DNA of 64,000 bases. It comes from Chryseobacterium carnipullorum (GTDB lineage Bacteria > Bacteroidota > Bacteroidia > Flavobacteriales > Weeksellaceae). The stretch lies in contig NZ_FRCD01000002.1 of NCBI RefSeq assembly GCF_900142785.1, positions 62,001 to 126,000 on the forward strand. Reading direction: 5' to 3'. Shown piece after piece: positions 18,314-27,036 of this stretch. The position numbers and the translations under genes were made by a program. How positions within the stretch are numbered: position 1 is the first letter of the stretch; each line of letters starts with the position of its first letter. The notes beneath the pieces are model-generated. The model had not been told where the DNA came from, did not search any database, and saw only the letters and a list, made by a program, of their open reading frames with translations.

Positions 18314-20257
18314 TTATTGCATCATGCTATATATTTTTGTCAATATCATATCTTCCACATTATTGACAGGAATACCACTTTGCCCATAAATGAAAAAGCT
18401 TTCATACCCTTCATAATTTGGAACAGATTTATTAATGTGCCATTGTACGGGAAGGTAACTTGATACATCATTGGAATACCCTAATACGGTTAATTTTAGA
18501 GCAGGAAAATGGTTGTATAAATCAATGGCATATTGAGAAACAGCTTCCCGGCTCAGGGCAATAATGTTCCAGTCACCTATTTTTAAAATTTGAATATAGA
18601 CAGTTGCCGATTTGGAAAGGGTACCGGAAGTATATTGATTAATAATTTTATTGGCCCATCTTACATTCCTTTCAGAGGCCTGGTCATATTTTCCGGTATT
18701 GGCCTTTTTAATATTGACAGCCCTATTGAACGTGAAATTGTTAAGAGGTACCGCAATAGAATCGAATTTAACGGTAATTTCTCCGCTGATATTGGATGAT
18801 GATAAAGAAAATAAATTACTAAAATCTTGCGTTAGTTTAGTGGCTGTCTGATCCGGAGTATCTGATTTGTAAGGATTGATATCGCCTGCACATCCCTGCA
18901 TAAATTGGACACTGTTAATGTTTTTTAACGTTCCTAGTTTATCTCTCGTGGCTCCAACATAGTTTGATGAAATCGTAATAAAGTCCCGTGCCTGACTATA
19001 TGATACAGGATGAGTGCTTGCGCTCAGAATGGCACCATTTGCAATATTTGTATTGCTTTGTTTTGCAATAACCATGGTGATATTGTTATCTAAGTCCTTC
19101 GTAATATCCGCTCTGTTGTATCCAATATTCGTTTTACCTTTTACAAAGCTTAAACTGTTGTTTGATTTACTGTTAATGGCATTTTGTGTAGCTACTAAAA
19201 TAGAATTTTTTACAATCTCAAGATATTTAGGATTGGGATTTTGATAGAATTCCTGGAGACAAGAGTAATTTTGAGATACCGGAGCATAATGGGTATGTGA
19301 ACAATTAATTAAAATTGCGTTTTCATCGATATTATACAGGCTTTTTATTTCGGCTTTTATTGTATGTGAAAAAGAATAATTGATCCCGCATAAATCTAAG
19401 GTAATAATGAGTGCTTTTTTTGAGTTTTTTTCAAAATAAGAGGCATAGGCATAGATGGGTGTCTGGCTATGTTGTGAGTAATACAATTTATTGTTATTGG
19501 AAGTTGCGTACAGTTTATTTTTAATATAGGTGATATTTGATAAATAGTTACCATAAGTTGTATGGTTGGGAGTTCCAATTTTTAGCCATTTTTCATTGGG
19601 TGATAGTGAGGTAGTTCTTGTCCATAATTCATTATCATATTTAGACAATGCAATTAAATTGGATCCATCACTGGTTAGTGATCTTACAGAATTAGCTTTC
19701 CCCAGATTGGTCCATGGGGAACTCAACGGAGTAGCATCTCTTACCCACAAATTATTGTTTTTCGTAGTACCGTATAATTTATTATTTAAAAAGGTCAACC
19801 CGGTAGTGTTATAGGCAGATCCAATATTGATCCATGGATTGTCGTTTTCTACCGCATCTCTCATCCACAACTTATTGTTTTTATCTGCACCATAGAGCTT
19901 CCCGTTTCCATAAGCGAGTGCGGTTACATAATAAGACGGTCCTATATAAATCCAGTTGGGATCACCGGAGCTGATTTCAGCCTGCCAAAGTTTGTTATTT
20001 CCTGTAGCAATATATAATTTTGTATCGGAGGAGCACATGGCAACAACATTTTTTGCGGTACCTGTTTCCATGAAGTTGATGCTGAATCTTCCTTGTTTGG
20101 GATCTCCGAATCCAGCGAGAGGAGAGGACAATATCGTAGAGTTGGGGTTAATCGGTTCTTTTGAAAATCCTACAAAATAGTTTTGTCCAAAGATGAAATT
20201 CTGAAGCAAAAATACGAGTATAAAACTTTTAAAAAGCAGTACTTTAGTTTTAGACAT
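18314..20257 (-). CDS. Secreted neutral-ceramidase-like hydrolase with a nested beta-propeller
   Basis: 647 residues with a signal peptide to about residue 25. The flanking parts look like the neutral/alkaline ceramidase N-terminal family: VGFSKEPINPN and LAGFGDPKQGRFS (27-59), NCSHTHYAP (H321, H323), STHPVS (H415) and QGCAGDINP (457-461). Between about residues 67 and 265 lie five repeats of the type LYGxxKNNxLWxRD at about 40-residue spacing, a tectonin-like propeller, placed inside the hydrolase domain rather than at an end. In true ceramidases the last motif is GDxSP with the nucleophilic serine; here it is asparagine, so the substrate or chemistry probably differs. It follows the 20260 gene by 2 bases and has no T9SS sorting domain. 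Confidence 0.8.
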   Translation of the reverse strand: MSKTKVLLFKSFILVFLLQNFIFGQNYFVGFSKEPINPNSTILSSPLAGFGDPKQGRFSINFMETGTAKNVVAMCSSDTKLYIATGNNKLWQAEISSGDPNWIYIGPSYYVTALAYGNGKLYGADKNNKLWMRDAVENDNPWINIGSAYNTTGLTFLNNKLYGTTKNNNLWVRDATPLSSPWTNLGKANSVRSLTSDGSNLIALSKYDNELWTRTTSLSPNEKWLKIGTPNHTTYGNYLSNITYIKNKLYATSNNNKLYYSQHSQTPIYAYASYFEKNSKKALIITLDLCGINYSFSHTIKAEIKSLYNIDENAILINCSHTHYAPVSQNYSCLQEFYQNPNPKYLEIVKNSILVATQNAINSKSNNSLSFVKGKTNIGYNRADITKDLDNNITMVIAKQSNTNIANGAILSASTHPVSYSQARDFITISSNYVGATRDKLGTLKNINSVQFMQGCAGDINPYKSDTPDQTATKLTQDFSNLFSLSSSNISGEITVKFDSIAVPLNNFTFNRAVNIKKANTGKYDQASERNVRWANKIINQYTSGTLSKSATVYIQILKIGDWNIIALSREAVSQYAIDLYNHFPALKLTVLGYSNDVSSYLPVQWHINKSVPNYEGYESFFIYGQSGIPVNNVEDMILTKIYSMMQ

Positions 20258-20259
20258 GG

Positions 20260-21030
20260 TTAATTCTTTTTTACAATTTTTTGTTCAAAAATTTCTTCAT
20301 TTTCGTAAGTACCCTTAAGAAGATATATTCCTGCCGGCAAATCAGAAATATCAATAGAACTGGTGTTTGAATAGGTTTTTAGAAGTCTGTTGTCCATACT
20401 GATCACCTGAATGCTTGTAATTTTTTGTTCTGCATAAAGTTTTCCGGATGTAGGATTAGGGAAAAACAATGATTTATTTTTTCCTGAAACAGAACTCCCT
20501 TCAACCGATACATTATCTATGAACCAGTTATTTCCGTCGTCATCTTTTTTTACAAAAGCAATATAGATTTGCTTTTTATCGTATTTTGAAATGTTGATTT
20601 TTTTTATACTGAAATTTTTACCAAATGTGGCATCGCTATAAGAGGCAACGGTCTCAAATTGGTCACGATCCGATTGAGAGTCTATAGATATCTTGATTTC
20701 ATATCTTGTATTGTTACCGGGAAAAGAATTCCGTTGTGAGAAGATTAAATAATTATTTTGATAATCACTCAGGTCTATTTTAGGAGTAACAAGCCAGTCT
20801 TCGTTTAATTCACCGGAATTCTCATATCTTACAAAAAAGCATTTATTAGACCCATCTTTATTCACGGTTTCTAACTGCCAGTTATTAGAGTCATTTCCTG
20901 CATCATTGTTCCCTTTAAAAATAGCCCAGTCCTCCGGAACTTTTGAAAGATGATACGTGTCAAAATTATCAGAAAACTGTCCAAACGAGAATACACTGAG
21001 TAAAAGAAGACCTATAAATATCAATTTCAT
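20260..21030 (-). CDS. Secreted T9SS type A protein with a choice-of-anchor-J/cleaved-adhesin-like domain
   Basis: 256 residues. The signal peptide ends FSFGQ near residue 18. The next 160 or so residues have the jelly-roll pattern of cleaved-adhesin or choice-of-anchor-J domains: FSDNFDTY, PEDWAIF, NEDWLVTPKIDLS, NWFIDNVSVEG. The C-terminus (FFPNPTSGKLY to IYLLKGTYENEEIFEQKIVKK) is a type A T9SS sorting domain. It ends 2 bases before the ceramidase-like gene, so the pair is almost surely one transcript. It may bind carbohydrate, or the substrate of its partner. Confidence 0.85.
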   Translation of the reverse strand: MKLIFIGLLLLSVFSFGQFSDNFDTYHLSKVPEDWAIFKGNNDAGNDSNNWQLETVNKDGSNKCFFVRYENSGELNEDWLVTPKIDLSDYQNNYLIFSQRNSFPGNNTRYEIKISIDSQSDRDQFETVASYSDATFGKNFSIKKINISKYDKKQIYIAFVKKDDDGNNWFIDNVSVEGSSVSGKNKSLFFPNPTSGKLYAEQKITSIQVISMDNRLLKTYSNTSSIDISDLPAGIYLLKGTYENEEIFEQKIVKKN

Positions 21031-21310
21031 GCGATATGTTTTTTACAGATAATAGTTTGATTTATGATGAAATAGGACATAATAAGTTATGTACAACCTC
21101 AAAATTTTTCATTCAATTATAATCGCAATTTGGCGGAGGAAATTTACATTATTTTTAGATATAATAATGTGATATATTAGAATTTAATGAAAATACAATA
21201 GTGTAATCTCTATAATAATTAAGGTTTTACAAGAATAGATCGTGTTTTGTGTATTTTTTTTAGATGATCATAAGGTTGATGAGAATGATTTTTAAAACAA
21301 ATTATGCTTG

Positions 21311-22546
21311 TTAATGAATTGAAGAATTTGAATCAAATAGCTGCTGAAGCTGTTGGTTGAAAATTTCAGGATCAAGTTTGTAATCTTCATGAAAGCCTTC
21401 ATCGTCTTGAGGGTAAATATAAAAATAAAGATCAAAATTGACTTCCTTGGCTAAAGTAGAGAAAATAGCAAAATCCCCCCATACAGCACTGTACCAGCTG
21501 AGACCTTTCGCTCCCGGTTTGGCAAACAAAACATTGGTCCATGCTGCTCCACTCGGTCCGATGATGTAGTCGGCATTATTGACCAGGTAGATTTGTTCGT
21601 GGATGTTCAGGTCTTCAAAAAATACTTCTTCGAATCCAAATGTTTTTGCCACTTCAAAGATTTCTTCGTCATTGTATTTTCGGTACTGTGATCTTCTTGA
21701 AATAAATATTTTTTTAACAGGATCTATGTGAACTTTACTAAGATTCAAATTGTCGAAGGCGATTTTTCTAAGAAACTGAAGAGACGATTTTGACAATTTT
21801 GCAAATCCGGGCTCATACACCTCTCCAGGCATAATATTCGGAATAGCATAGTTCGTACTGGTGATATGCCACAGTTTTTTGAAATGAAAATAGTTTTTGT
21901 CGTGGCTGAGGAATAATATTTTATAATCTTTCAGAAAGAAATATAAAAGATCTTTCAGGTTTTCCACCTTTTGTATTTCTTCGTCTATAATGATCAGTTT
22001 ATTCTTAGCATCGGGGATATACTGGAAGAACTCAATCTTTGAAAGGATGTCTACCAGAAAATGATAATAATTAAAAGTAAAAGTTCCGCCCAGAAAAATC
22101 GCTTCCTCATCATAATATACATTCTTATAATTCTTTACCTTGGCAAGCGTTATTGAATGCTGCATTAAATTATTGGTATTGTAGACATAGATAATCCTGT
22201 CGTCATCATGCCATTTTTCATAGAATATTTTATCTTTCTTAAGATTTAAAAAGTAAGTGGAATTCGGTGTGCAGAGAACATTTTGAAGTGCAAAGATTTC
22301 GACTGCATTTTTAGGTGTTTTTACAGATCGCTGCGGAGCATGAAAAGTCTTAGGCAAATATAGTTCTGCCTCATGTTTTTCAGTGATTGTAATTTTTTCT
22401 GTGCAATATTCGGATGGTATAGAATCCAGCGGTAAAAAATCGGTAACCAGTCTTTTTGCTTTTCTGAAAAATGACTTGATATAATATTTTTTTCTAAGTG
22501 CTTTAAGCTGTTCTTCTAAATTTTCAATTTGTTCCTTTGCATTCAT
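21311..22546 (-). CDS. Family 61 glycosyltransferase
   Basis: 411 residues. The C-terminal half carries the GT61 (DUF563) pattern: YYHFLVDILSKI, KIFISRRSQYRKYNDEE and the late motif IGPSGAAWTNVLFAKPGA. The N-terminal 35 residues are charged and probably coiled coil. GT61 enzymes transfer pentoses or related sugars to glycans. It is the most downstream gene of a minus-strand run with 22613-23800 and 23797-24774. The following 280 bases (21031-21310) are AT-rich and hold no gene or clear hairpin. Confidence 0.85.
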   Translation of the reverse strand: MNAKEQIENLEEQLKALRKKYYIKSFFRKAKRLVTDFLPLDSIPSEYCTEKITITEKHEAELYLPKTFHAPQRSVKTPKNAVEIFALQNVLCTPNSTYFLNLKKDKIFYEKWHDDDRIIYVYNTNNLMQHSITLAKVKNYKNVYYDEEAIFLGGTFTFNYYHFLVDILSKIEFFQYIPDAKNKLIIIDEEIQKVENLKDLLYFFLKDYKILFLSHDKNYFHFKKLWHITSTNYAIPNIMPGEVYEPGFAKLSKSSLQFLRKIAFDNLNLSKVHIDPVKKIFISRRSQYRKYNDEEIFEVAKTFGFEEVFFEDLNIHEQIYLVNNADYIIGPSGAAWTNVLFAKPGAKGLSWYSAVWGDFAIFSTLAKEVNFDLYFYIYPQDDEGFHEDYKLDPEIFNQQLQQLFDSNSSIH

Positions 22547-22612
22547 ATTCTAAAACTTAGGATGAACTAAGAAATTAGGTCGTTATTTTCAGTGATCTAT
22601 AAAATTGTATTT

Positions 22613-23800
22613 CTATATGATTTCCTGATAATACCTTATGGTTTCATCAACCATCTTATCAATACCGAATTGTAATTCTACCGATTTTCGGGCATGTAAT
22701 GATAGCCTGTTTCTCAGATCTTTGTCTTTAAAAATAAGACTTATTTTTTCATGGAAATTTTCTTCCTCAGCAATCAGGCCATTGACAGGTTCTTCAATGA
22801 TTTCTTTAAAGGAATCTATTGAAGAACATATAACAGGTTTCTGCATGGCCATTACTTCAAGCAAAGATAAGCTAAAATTTTCACCTTTGGAGGGGAAGCA
22901 TACCACCTCTGCTTTGCTGATAAGCTGTACAATTTCTGCAGCTGATTTATTCCCATAAAAATGAACGGAATTTCTTATTTCTTTATCCTGAATATGTTCA
23001 GTAATATATTCGGGGTAATGATTAGGATTTCCTATGAAATGGAGGGATGCTTCGGGGTAATCTTTTTTAAGTTTAATAAAAGAACTGATCAGCGTTTCTG
23101 CGCCCTTTTCATAAGAAACATTTCCTAAATAGAAAACAGAATGGATGATCATTTCAGGATTATCCTCTGGCTTATAAAATTTTTCATCAATACCGTTATA
23201 GATGAGCTTTGAATTTTTAATGCCAAAAAGATTTTTATTAATCGTCTCATTGTACCGGGATATCGTAATGATATTTCCTGAATTTTTAAAAGCTTCCTGT
23301 TCACAAAAAATCCTTCCCTGATGAACTTTTTTATAGCCGAAATATTTTTCCAGAACAGACCAGGAACCGTGGCATCTGATCACATAAGGAATTCCCTCAG
23401 GGATGGAAAGCGCGAGACCATCAAAGTCATGGGTTTCTGCAACATCAAAATGAAGATTGTTTTTTTTTATCCAGGTATGGATGGTGTCGGATATTATTCT
23501 TTTCTCAGACAAATAAGTTTTAAAATGAATCTTTTCCAATGCCTTTACTTTTCCGGTAAAAGATCTTACCAGCTCAAGAAGAGGATTAGCTTTGAAAATA
23601 TCTTTGATAGAATGGATATTCACTCCGTCTTCCTCAAGATCAAATGTATATTTTGAGATCAGGAAAACATGTACTGAAATTCCTCTTTTTACAAGTTCAG
23701 TACATAAGTTTTTATAAAAAACGCCTGTACCTCCTACTTTAGGGGTTCGGGAAGATTTGTATTCCCGGGTTACAATAAGTACATTTTTTATTTCTTTCAT
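22613..23800 (-). CDS. Family 4 glycosyltransferase
   Basis: 395 residues, GT-B fold. The N-terminal domain begins with VLIVTREYKSSRTPKVGGTG and contains VIRCHGSWS. The C-terminal donor-binding domain has YNGIDEKFYKPED, SVFYLGNVSYEKGAETLI and the E-x7-E motif region PSKGENFSLSLLEVMAMQKPVI. It is a retaining sugar transferase using nucleotide donors, probably for a surface glycan. Its ATG overlaps the stop of 23797-24774 by 4 bases (ATGA), which shows tight coupling. Confidence 0.92.
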   Translation of the reverse strand: MKEIKNVLIVTREYKSSRTPKVGGTGVFYKNLCTELVKRGISVHVFLISKYTFDLEEDGVNIHSIKDIFKANPLLELVRSFTGKVKALEKIHFKTYLSEKRIISDTIHTWIKKNNLHFDVAETHDFDGLALSIPEGIPYVIRCHGSWSVLEKYFGYKKVHQGRIFCEQEAFKNSGNIITISRYNETINKNLFGIKNSKLIYNGIDEKFYKPEDNPEMIIHSVFYLGNVSYEKGAETLISSFIKLKKDYPEASLHFIGNPNHYPEYITEHIQDKEIRNSVHFYGNKSAAEIVQLISKAEVVCFPSKGENFSLSLLEVMAMQKPVICSSIDSFKEIIEEPVNGLIAEEENFHEKISLIFKDKDLRNRLSLHARKSVELQFGIDKMVDETIRYYQEII

Positions 23801-24774
23801 GAATTCAGTTTAAATACAGTATTTACCCAATGATCAAGAGTATACTTATAATAAACTTCTTCAGGCAGTTTTTCGTATGGAGTATTGAAAAAATCTTTTT
23901 TCACATTACGGAAATTCTTATCCAGTACCAAAATGTTGTTAGGATTGTAGAAATCATAAGTTTTGATGGTAGGATTGTCCGTAATGATCTTTTTTTCCAG
24001 AGCCATTGCTTCAAATATTCTGAAGCTGAGTCCGGTTTGGTCAGCACGCATCAGATCAAGAATGACTTTGGTGTTTTTATAATAAGCCGGCAGAGCGTGA
24101 TGAGGTATTTTTTTTCTTCCGAACTTTAAAATATCGATATTCTTTTGATCAATGATCTGGTTCAGTTTGTTTTTCCAGCCTTTCTTTCCTGCGATATAGA
24201 CTTCAAATTTTAGTTTCATAGAAGACACTCTGTTGATCAGCAGATTCAACGCCGTGAGTCTTTTCTGATCATAAGAAGTAATGTAAAACAGATCCAGCTT
24301 CGGATGCTGTCTGGACGCGGGAAGATAATCAAGATAATTGTAATTGGTAATCTTTTCAAATCCGAAGTTTTTCACATCCTGATCATCAAAAGAAAATACA
24401 GTGTCAAAATAATGTAAAAGATGGGTTGCGGGATTTCTGGCCATACTGTCATAAAGATAAGCGATATTCCGGTCTGCATATTCTCTTATCTTCTGATGAA
24501 TGCTTTCTTCAATAGCTTCCGGATTGATCACAAGAATCTGATCCTGCTTACCAATTTTTTCCAGAGATTCCAATATGAAACTTTGTCTTTTGTGATATTT
24601 CGGGTTTTTTCCCAGAAAAATTTTACTGAAAGTGTTTTTTATACGCTCTCCGGTATTTTTATGGGTAAAGGCTCCGATGTTGATATGGCATGCCTGAATG
24701 CCTCTATCACTCAGTTTTTCCACTATGTGTTCATCATAATGCCAGAAATCGAAGCTGATTAAACAAATTTTCAT
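23797..24774 (-). CDS. Glycosyltransferase-like protein (GT-B, CgeB-like)
   Basis: 325 residues. The N-terminus KICLISFDFWHYDEHI fits a Rossmann-type domain. The C-terminal part has GLSFRIFEAMALEKKIITDNP, the pattern of CgeB-like or GT4-like donor domains. It is the first gene of the minus-strand glycan run and overlaps the next gene by 4 bases. The -7 box at 24779-24786 is only 5 bases before the ATG, so the message may be leaderless. The specific sugar is unknown. Confidence 0.8.
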   Translation of the reverse strand: MKICLISFDFWHYDEHIVEKLSDRGIQACHINIGAFTHKNTGERIKNTFSKIFLGKNPKYHKRQSFILESLEKIGKQDQILVINPEAIEESIHQKIREYADRNIAYLYDSMARNPATHLLHYFDTVFSFDDQDVKNFGFEKITNYNYLDYLPASRQHPKLDLFYITSYDQKRLTALNLLINRVSSMKLKFEVYIAGKKGWKNKLNQIIDQKNIDILKFGRKKIPHHALPAYYKNTKVILDLMRADQTGLSFRIFEAMALEKKIITDNPTIKTYDFYNPNNILVLDKNFRNVKKDFFNTPYEKLPEEVYYKYTLDHWVNTVFKLNS

Positions 24775-24778
24775 ACTG

Positions 24779-24786
24779 CAAAAATA
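24779..24786 (-). promoter_or_regulatory. -7 box TATTTTTG, possible leaderless start
   Basis: Minus-strand TATTTTTG ends 5 bases before the ATG at 24774. With normal spacing the RNA would begin at or just after the ATG. Confidence 0.4.
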
Positions 24787-24807
24787 AAAATTTCATATTT
24801 AAATTTA

Positions 24808-24815
24808 TATTTTTG
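24808..24815 (+). promoter_or_regulatory. -7 box TATTTTTG of the 24834 glycosyltransferase
   Basis: Plus-strand TATTTTTG overlaps the upstream TTG and ATG codons at 24813 and 24816. Transcripts starting here leave ATG 24834 as the first usable start. Confidence 0.55.
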
Positions 24816-24833
24816 ATGAAAAGCCTGACGATA

Positions 24834-25913
24834 ATGACACAGAAAATTCTGATTGATGCCGAAAGATTGAAGTACCCGAAGTCGGGAATTGCCAACGTAT
24901 GTGTTTCATTAATAAAGGGTCTGGACGAAAAACCGTCTGATTTTGAGTATACCTTTTACGGACCAAAAAAAAATATTCCACAGACGAAAAAAAACTTTAA
25001 TATTATCAACTGGAGATTCTGGCAAAAGAAAATCTCAATCAATACCCAATCTTTTGCTCTGATCCATACGGCGCATCAGCTTTCTAAATATTTTCATACC
25101 GTAAAAAAAGGACAGAGAAAGGTAGTGACGCTCCATGATCTTAATTTTCTCCACGATGGGAGCTCAGAACAAAAAGTGAACAAAACCACTAAAGTCGTTC
25201 AGAAAAACATAGGGAATGCTGATGCAATAGTCTGTATTTCAGAATTCGTGAAAAATGATTTTATTAAAAACAAACATTTTTTTGCCCTAAAAAATAATGT
25301 CAAAGTGGAGGTGATTTACAATGGGTTGATCTTTCCTGAAAATTTAGAATTCAAATCTGAGAACAACTACAGTTTTATCGGAAAAAAATATATTTTAAAT
25401 ATTGGTGTTCTGTTTCCAAAGAAAAATCAGGAATCGCTTCTTGATCTTATTTCCCAGAATGACAGGGATTTAGTGCTTGTGACCTCTTCCGCAAAGTCTG
25501 CCTACAAAGAGAAATTTTTGGAAAAAATCAAGACATTGGGATTGGAAACCAGAGTACATATCCTGGAAAATGTAGATAACAGCGAAAAGTATTTCCTGCT
25601 TCAGAATTGCGAATCCTACTGTCATCCGTCATTAGCTGAAGGATTTGGAATTCCGCCTGTAGAGGCAATGTATTTTGGAAAGCCGGTATTTTTGAGTAAA
25701 CTGACGAGTCTCCCTGAAATTGGAGGCGATCTGGCGTTTTATTTTGATAATTTCGAGGCAGAACACATGCAACATGTTTACGCGTCCGGAATGCAGGCTT
25801 ACGGAGCCAGGGCAGATGAATATGCGATCCGGTTAAAAGAGAGGGCACTGAAATTTGGATATCAGGAAATGGCAGATGCTTACGAAAACCTTTACAGTGA
25901 ACTGTTGAATTAA
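24834..25913 (+). CDS. Family 4 glycosyltransferase
   Basis: 359 residues from ATG 24834; the frame could be extended to 24813 or 24816, but a -7 box overlaps those codons. GT-B fold with VVTLHDLNFLHDG, NADAIVCISEFVKNDF, YILNIGVLFPKKNQESLL and the donor-site motif HPSLAEGFGIPPVEAMYFGKPVFLSK, split over that region. These are typical GT4 features for surface polysaccharide assembly. It is divergent from the 23797-24774 gene, and its stop shares the palindrome TTAA with the stop of the convergent deacetylase. Confidence 0.92.
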   Translation: MTQKILIDAERLKYPKSGIANVCVSLIKGLDEKPSDFEYTFYGPKKNIPQTKKNFNIINWRFWQKKISINTQSFALIHTAHQLSKYFHTVKKGQRKVVTLHDLNFLHDGSSEQKVNKTTKVVQKNIGNADAIVCISEFVKNDFIKNKHFFALKNNVKVEVIYNGLIFPENLEFKSENNYSFIGKKYILNIGVLFPKKNQESLLDLISQNDRDLVLVTSSAKSAYKEKFLEKIKTLGLETRVHILENVDNSEKYFLLQNCESYCHPSLAEGFGIPPVEAMYFGKPVFLSKLTSLPEIGGDLAFYFDNFEAEHMQHVYASGMQAYGARADEYAIRLKERALKFGYQEMADAYENLYSELLN

Positions 25914-26653
25914 AGTTTAATCTTTCCGAGCCTCAGTTTCCATTTAAATACACTGAAACTGTCGCCTCCCTTGATATCGATCCTTTTGATTTCAAATTTA
26001 TTTTTCCACGGATAGGAAGCGATGTTATTACCAATGCGCACTGCAGAAGTAATTCCGGCCTTTTCAAGCATGGCAAAGAATTCTTTTTTTTGTTCTCCCT
26101 TTTTGGGGAATTTTCCATAAGGGTAGGCAAGTACTTTTGTAAAAGGAATTTCTTTTTCTTCCAAGTTACGAATGTTCTCACGAAGATCATCCGCTGCTTC
26201 CTGAAGAGAGATCTGGGAATAATTTTTGTGAGCGTGGCTGTGCAATGCAATTTCAACATATTCGGGATTCAGAGACCTGATCTCTTCAAACGTCATCATA
26301 TCACGGTTTTGATCGCTTTCATCGCTCTGGATAAGTCCGGTGGGTATGAAGATTGTAGCCTTAAGCTGATGCTTTTGCAATAGGGGAACCAGATATTGCA
26401 GATTGTTGAGATACCCGTCATCAAAAGTAAGAATGAGTTTATATTTCAGATGACTTTGGGTCGTGAGTTCGTTAAAGAATAAAGTGTTGTAATTCTTTTT
26501 AATGTATTCAAATTGTTTTTCCAGATCTTCGGCTGATACCGTAAGAAAATCTTTTCCGAAGATTTGCTTCTCCGGAAGAACTTTGTGATACATTAGGATA
26601 CGGACACTTTCTGTGCTTGAAAATCCAAGAGTCCTTTTAACAAATCTGAGCAT
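25910..26653 (-). CDS. Polysaccharide deacetylase (NodB homology family)
   Basis: 247 residues. The NodB domain motifs are visible: LTFDDGYLNN (metal-binding Asp and base), HSHAHKNY (the two metal His) and YPYGKFPKK (motif 3). These zinc or cobalt enzymes remove N- or O-acetyl groups from glycans. No clear signal peptide is present, so it may act in the cytoplasm or be poorly exported. It lies tail to tail with a GT4 gene, overlapping by 4 bases, within the surface-glycan region. Confidence 0.9.
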   Translation of the reverse strand: MLRFVKRTLGFSSTESVRILMYHKVLPEKQIFGKDFLTVSAEDLEKQFEYIKKNYNTLFFNELTTQSHLKYKLILTFDDGYLNNLQYLVPLLQKHQLKATIFIPTGLIQSDESDQNRDMMTFEEIRSLNPEYVEIALHSHAHKNYSQISLQEAADDLRENIRNLEEKEIPFTKVLAYPYGKFPKKGEQKKEFFAMLEKAGITSAVRIGNNIASYPWKNKFEIKRIDIKGGDSFSVFKWKLRLGKIKL

Positions 26654-26975
26654 GGTTATCTGAGTTTTGGGATCGTTAATTTCATGGAATTTATTTCTAT
26701 GAAAAATTATTTACGGTCCATATCATTCTGCTGTTTTTATCTTTAGGTTAATATATTACCTGATATACTGGTATGAGTCTACATAAATAGATATCTGTTA
26801 CAGTATTCAAAATTAATTATTTATTGAACGCAGTAGCTTAAAAATACATTAAAATAAAATTTAAATTTCTGACCAATTAGTTATAAAACTAAAGAAAAGA
26901 TGATCAATCGAGTCTTCAGGAAGATCAACTGAAGCGATCTGACTATATAAAGCAGATTAAAGATGTCGGATGATG
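26654..26975. other. Gene-free stretch
   Basis: About 320 AT-rich bases between the deacetylase and the terminator at 26976. I see no coding frame longer than about 25 codons, no tRNA-like fold and no clear -7 box. The only structure is a 6-bp inverted repeat CTTCAG/CTGAAG with a 9-base loop near 26913. Confidence 0.5.
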
Positions 26976-27017
26976 AAAAAAGCCGGCTGCGATTTAAGTG
27001 GCAATCCGGCTTTTTTT
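26976..27017 (-). terminator. Terminator after the rocD-glycosyltransferase pair
   Basis: AAAAAAGCCGG and CCGGCTTTTTT flank a 19-base loop. The T run follows on the minus strand. It lies 20 bases after the stop at 27037. Confidence 0.75.
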
Positions 27018-27036
27018 ATTGTCTATGTGAAAGAGA

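Noticed and set aside
21031..21310. 27-codon plus-strand frame in the gap before the GT61 gene
   Set aside because: Hydrophobic but with no start signals or conservation evidence; likely chance in AT-rich DNA.
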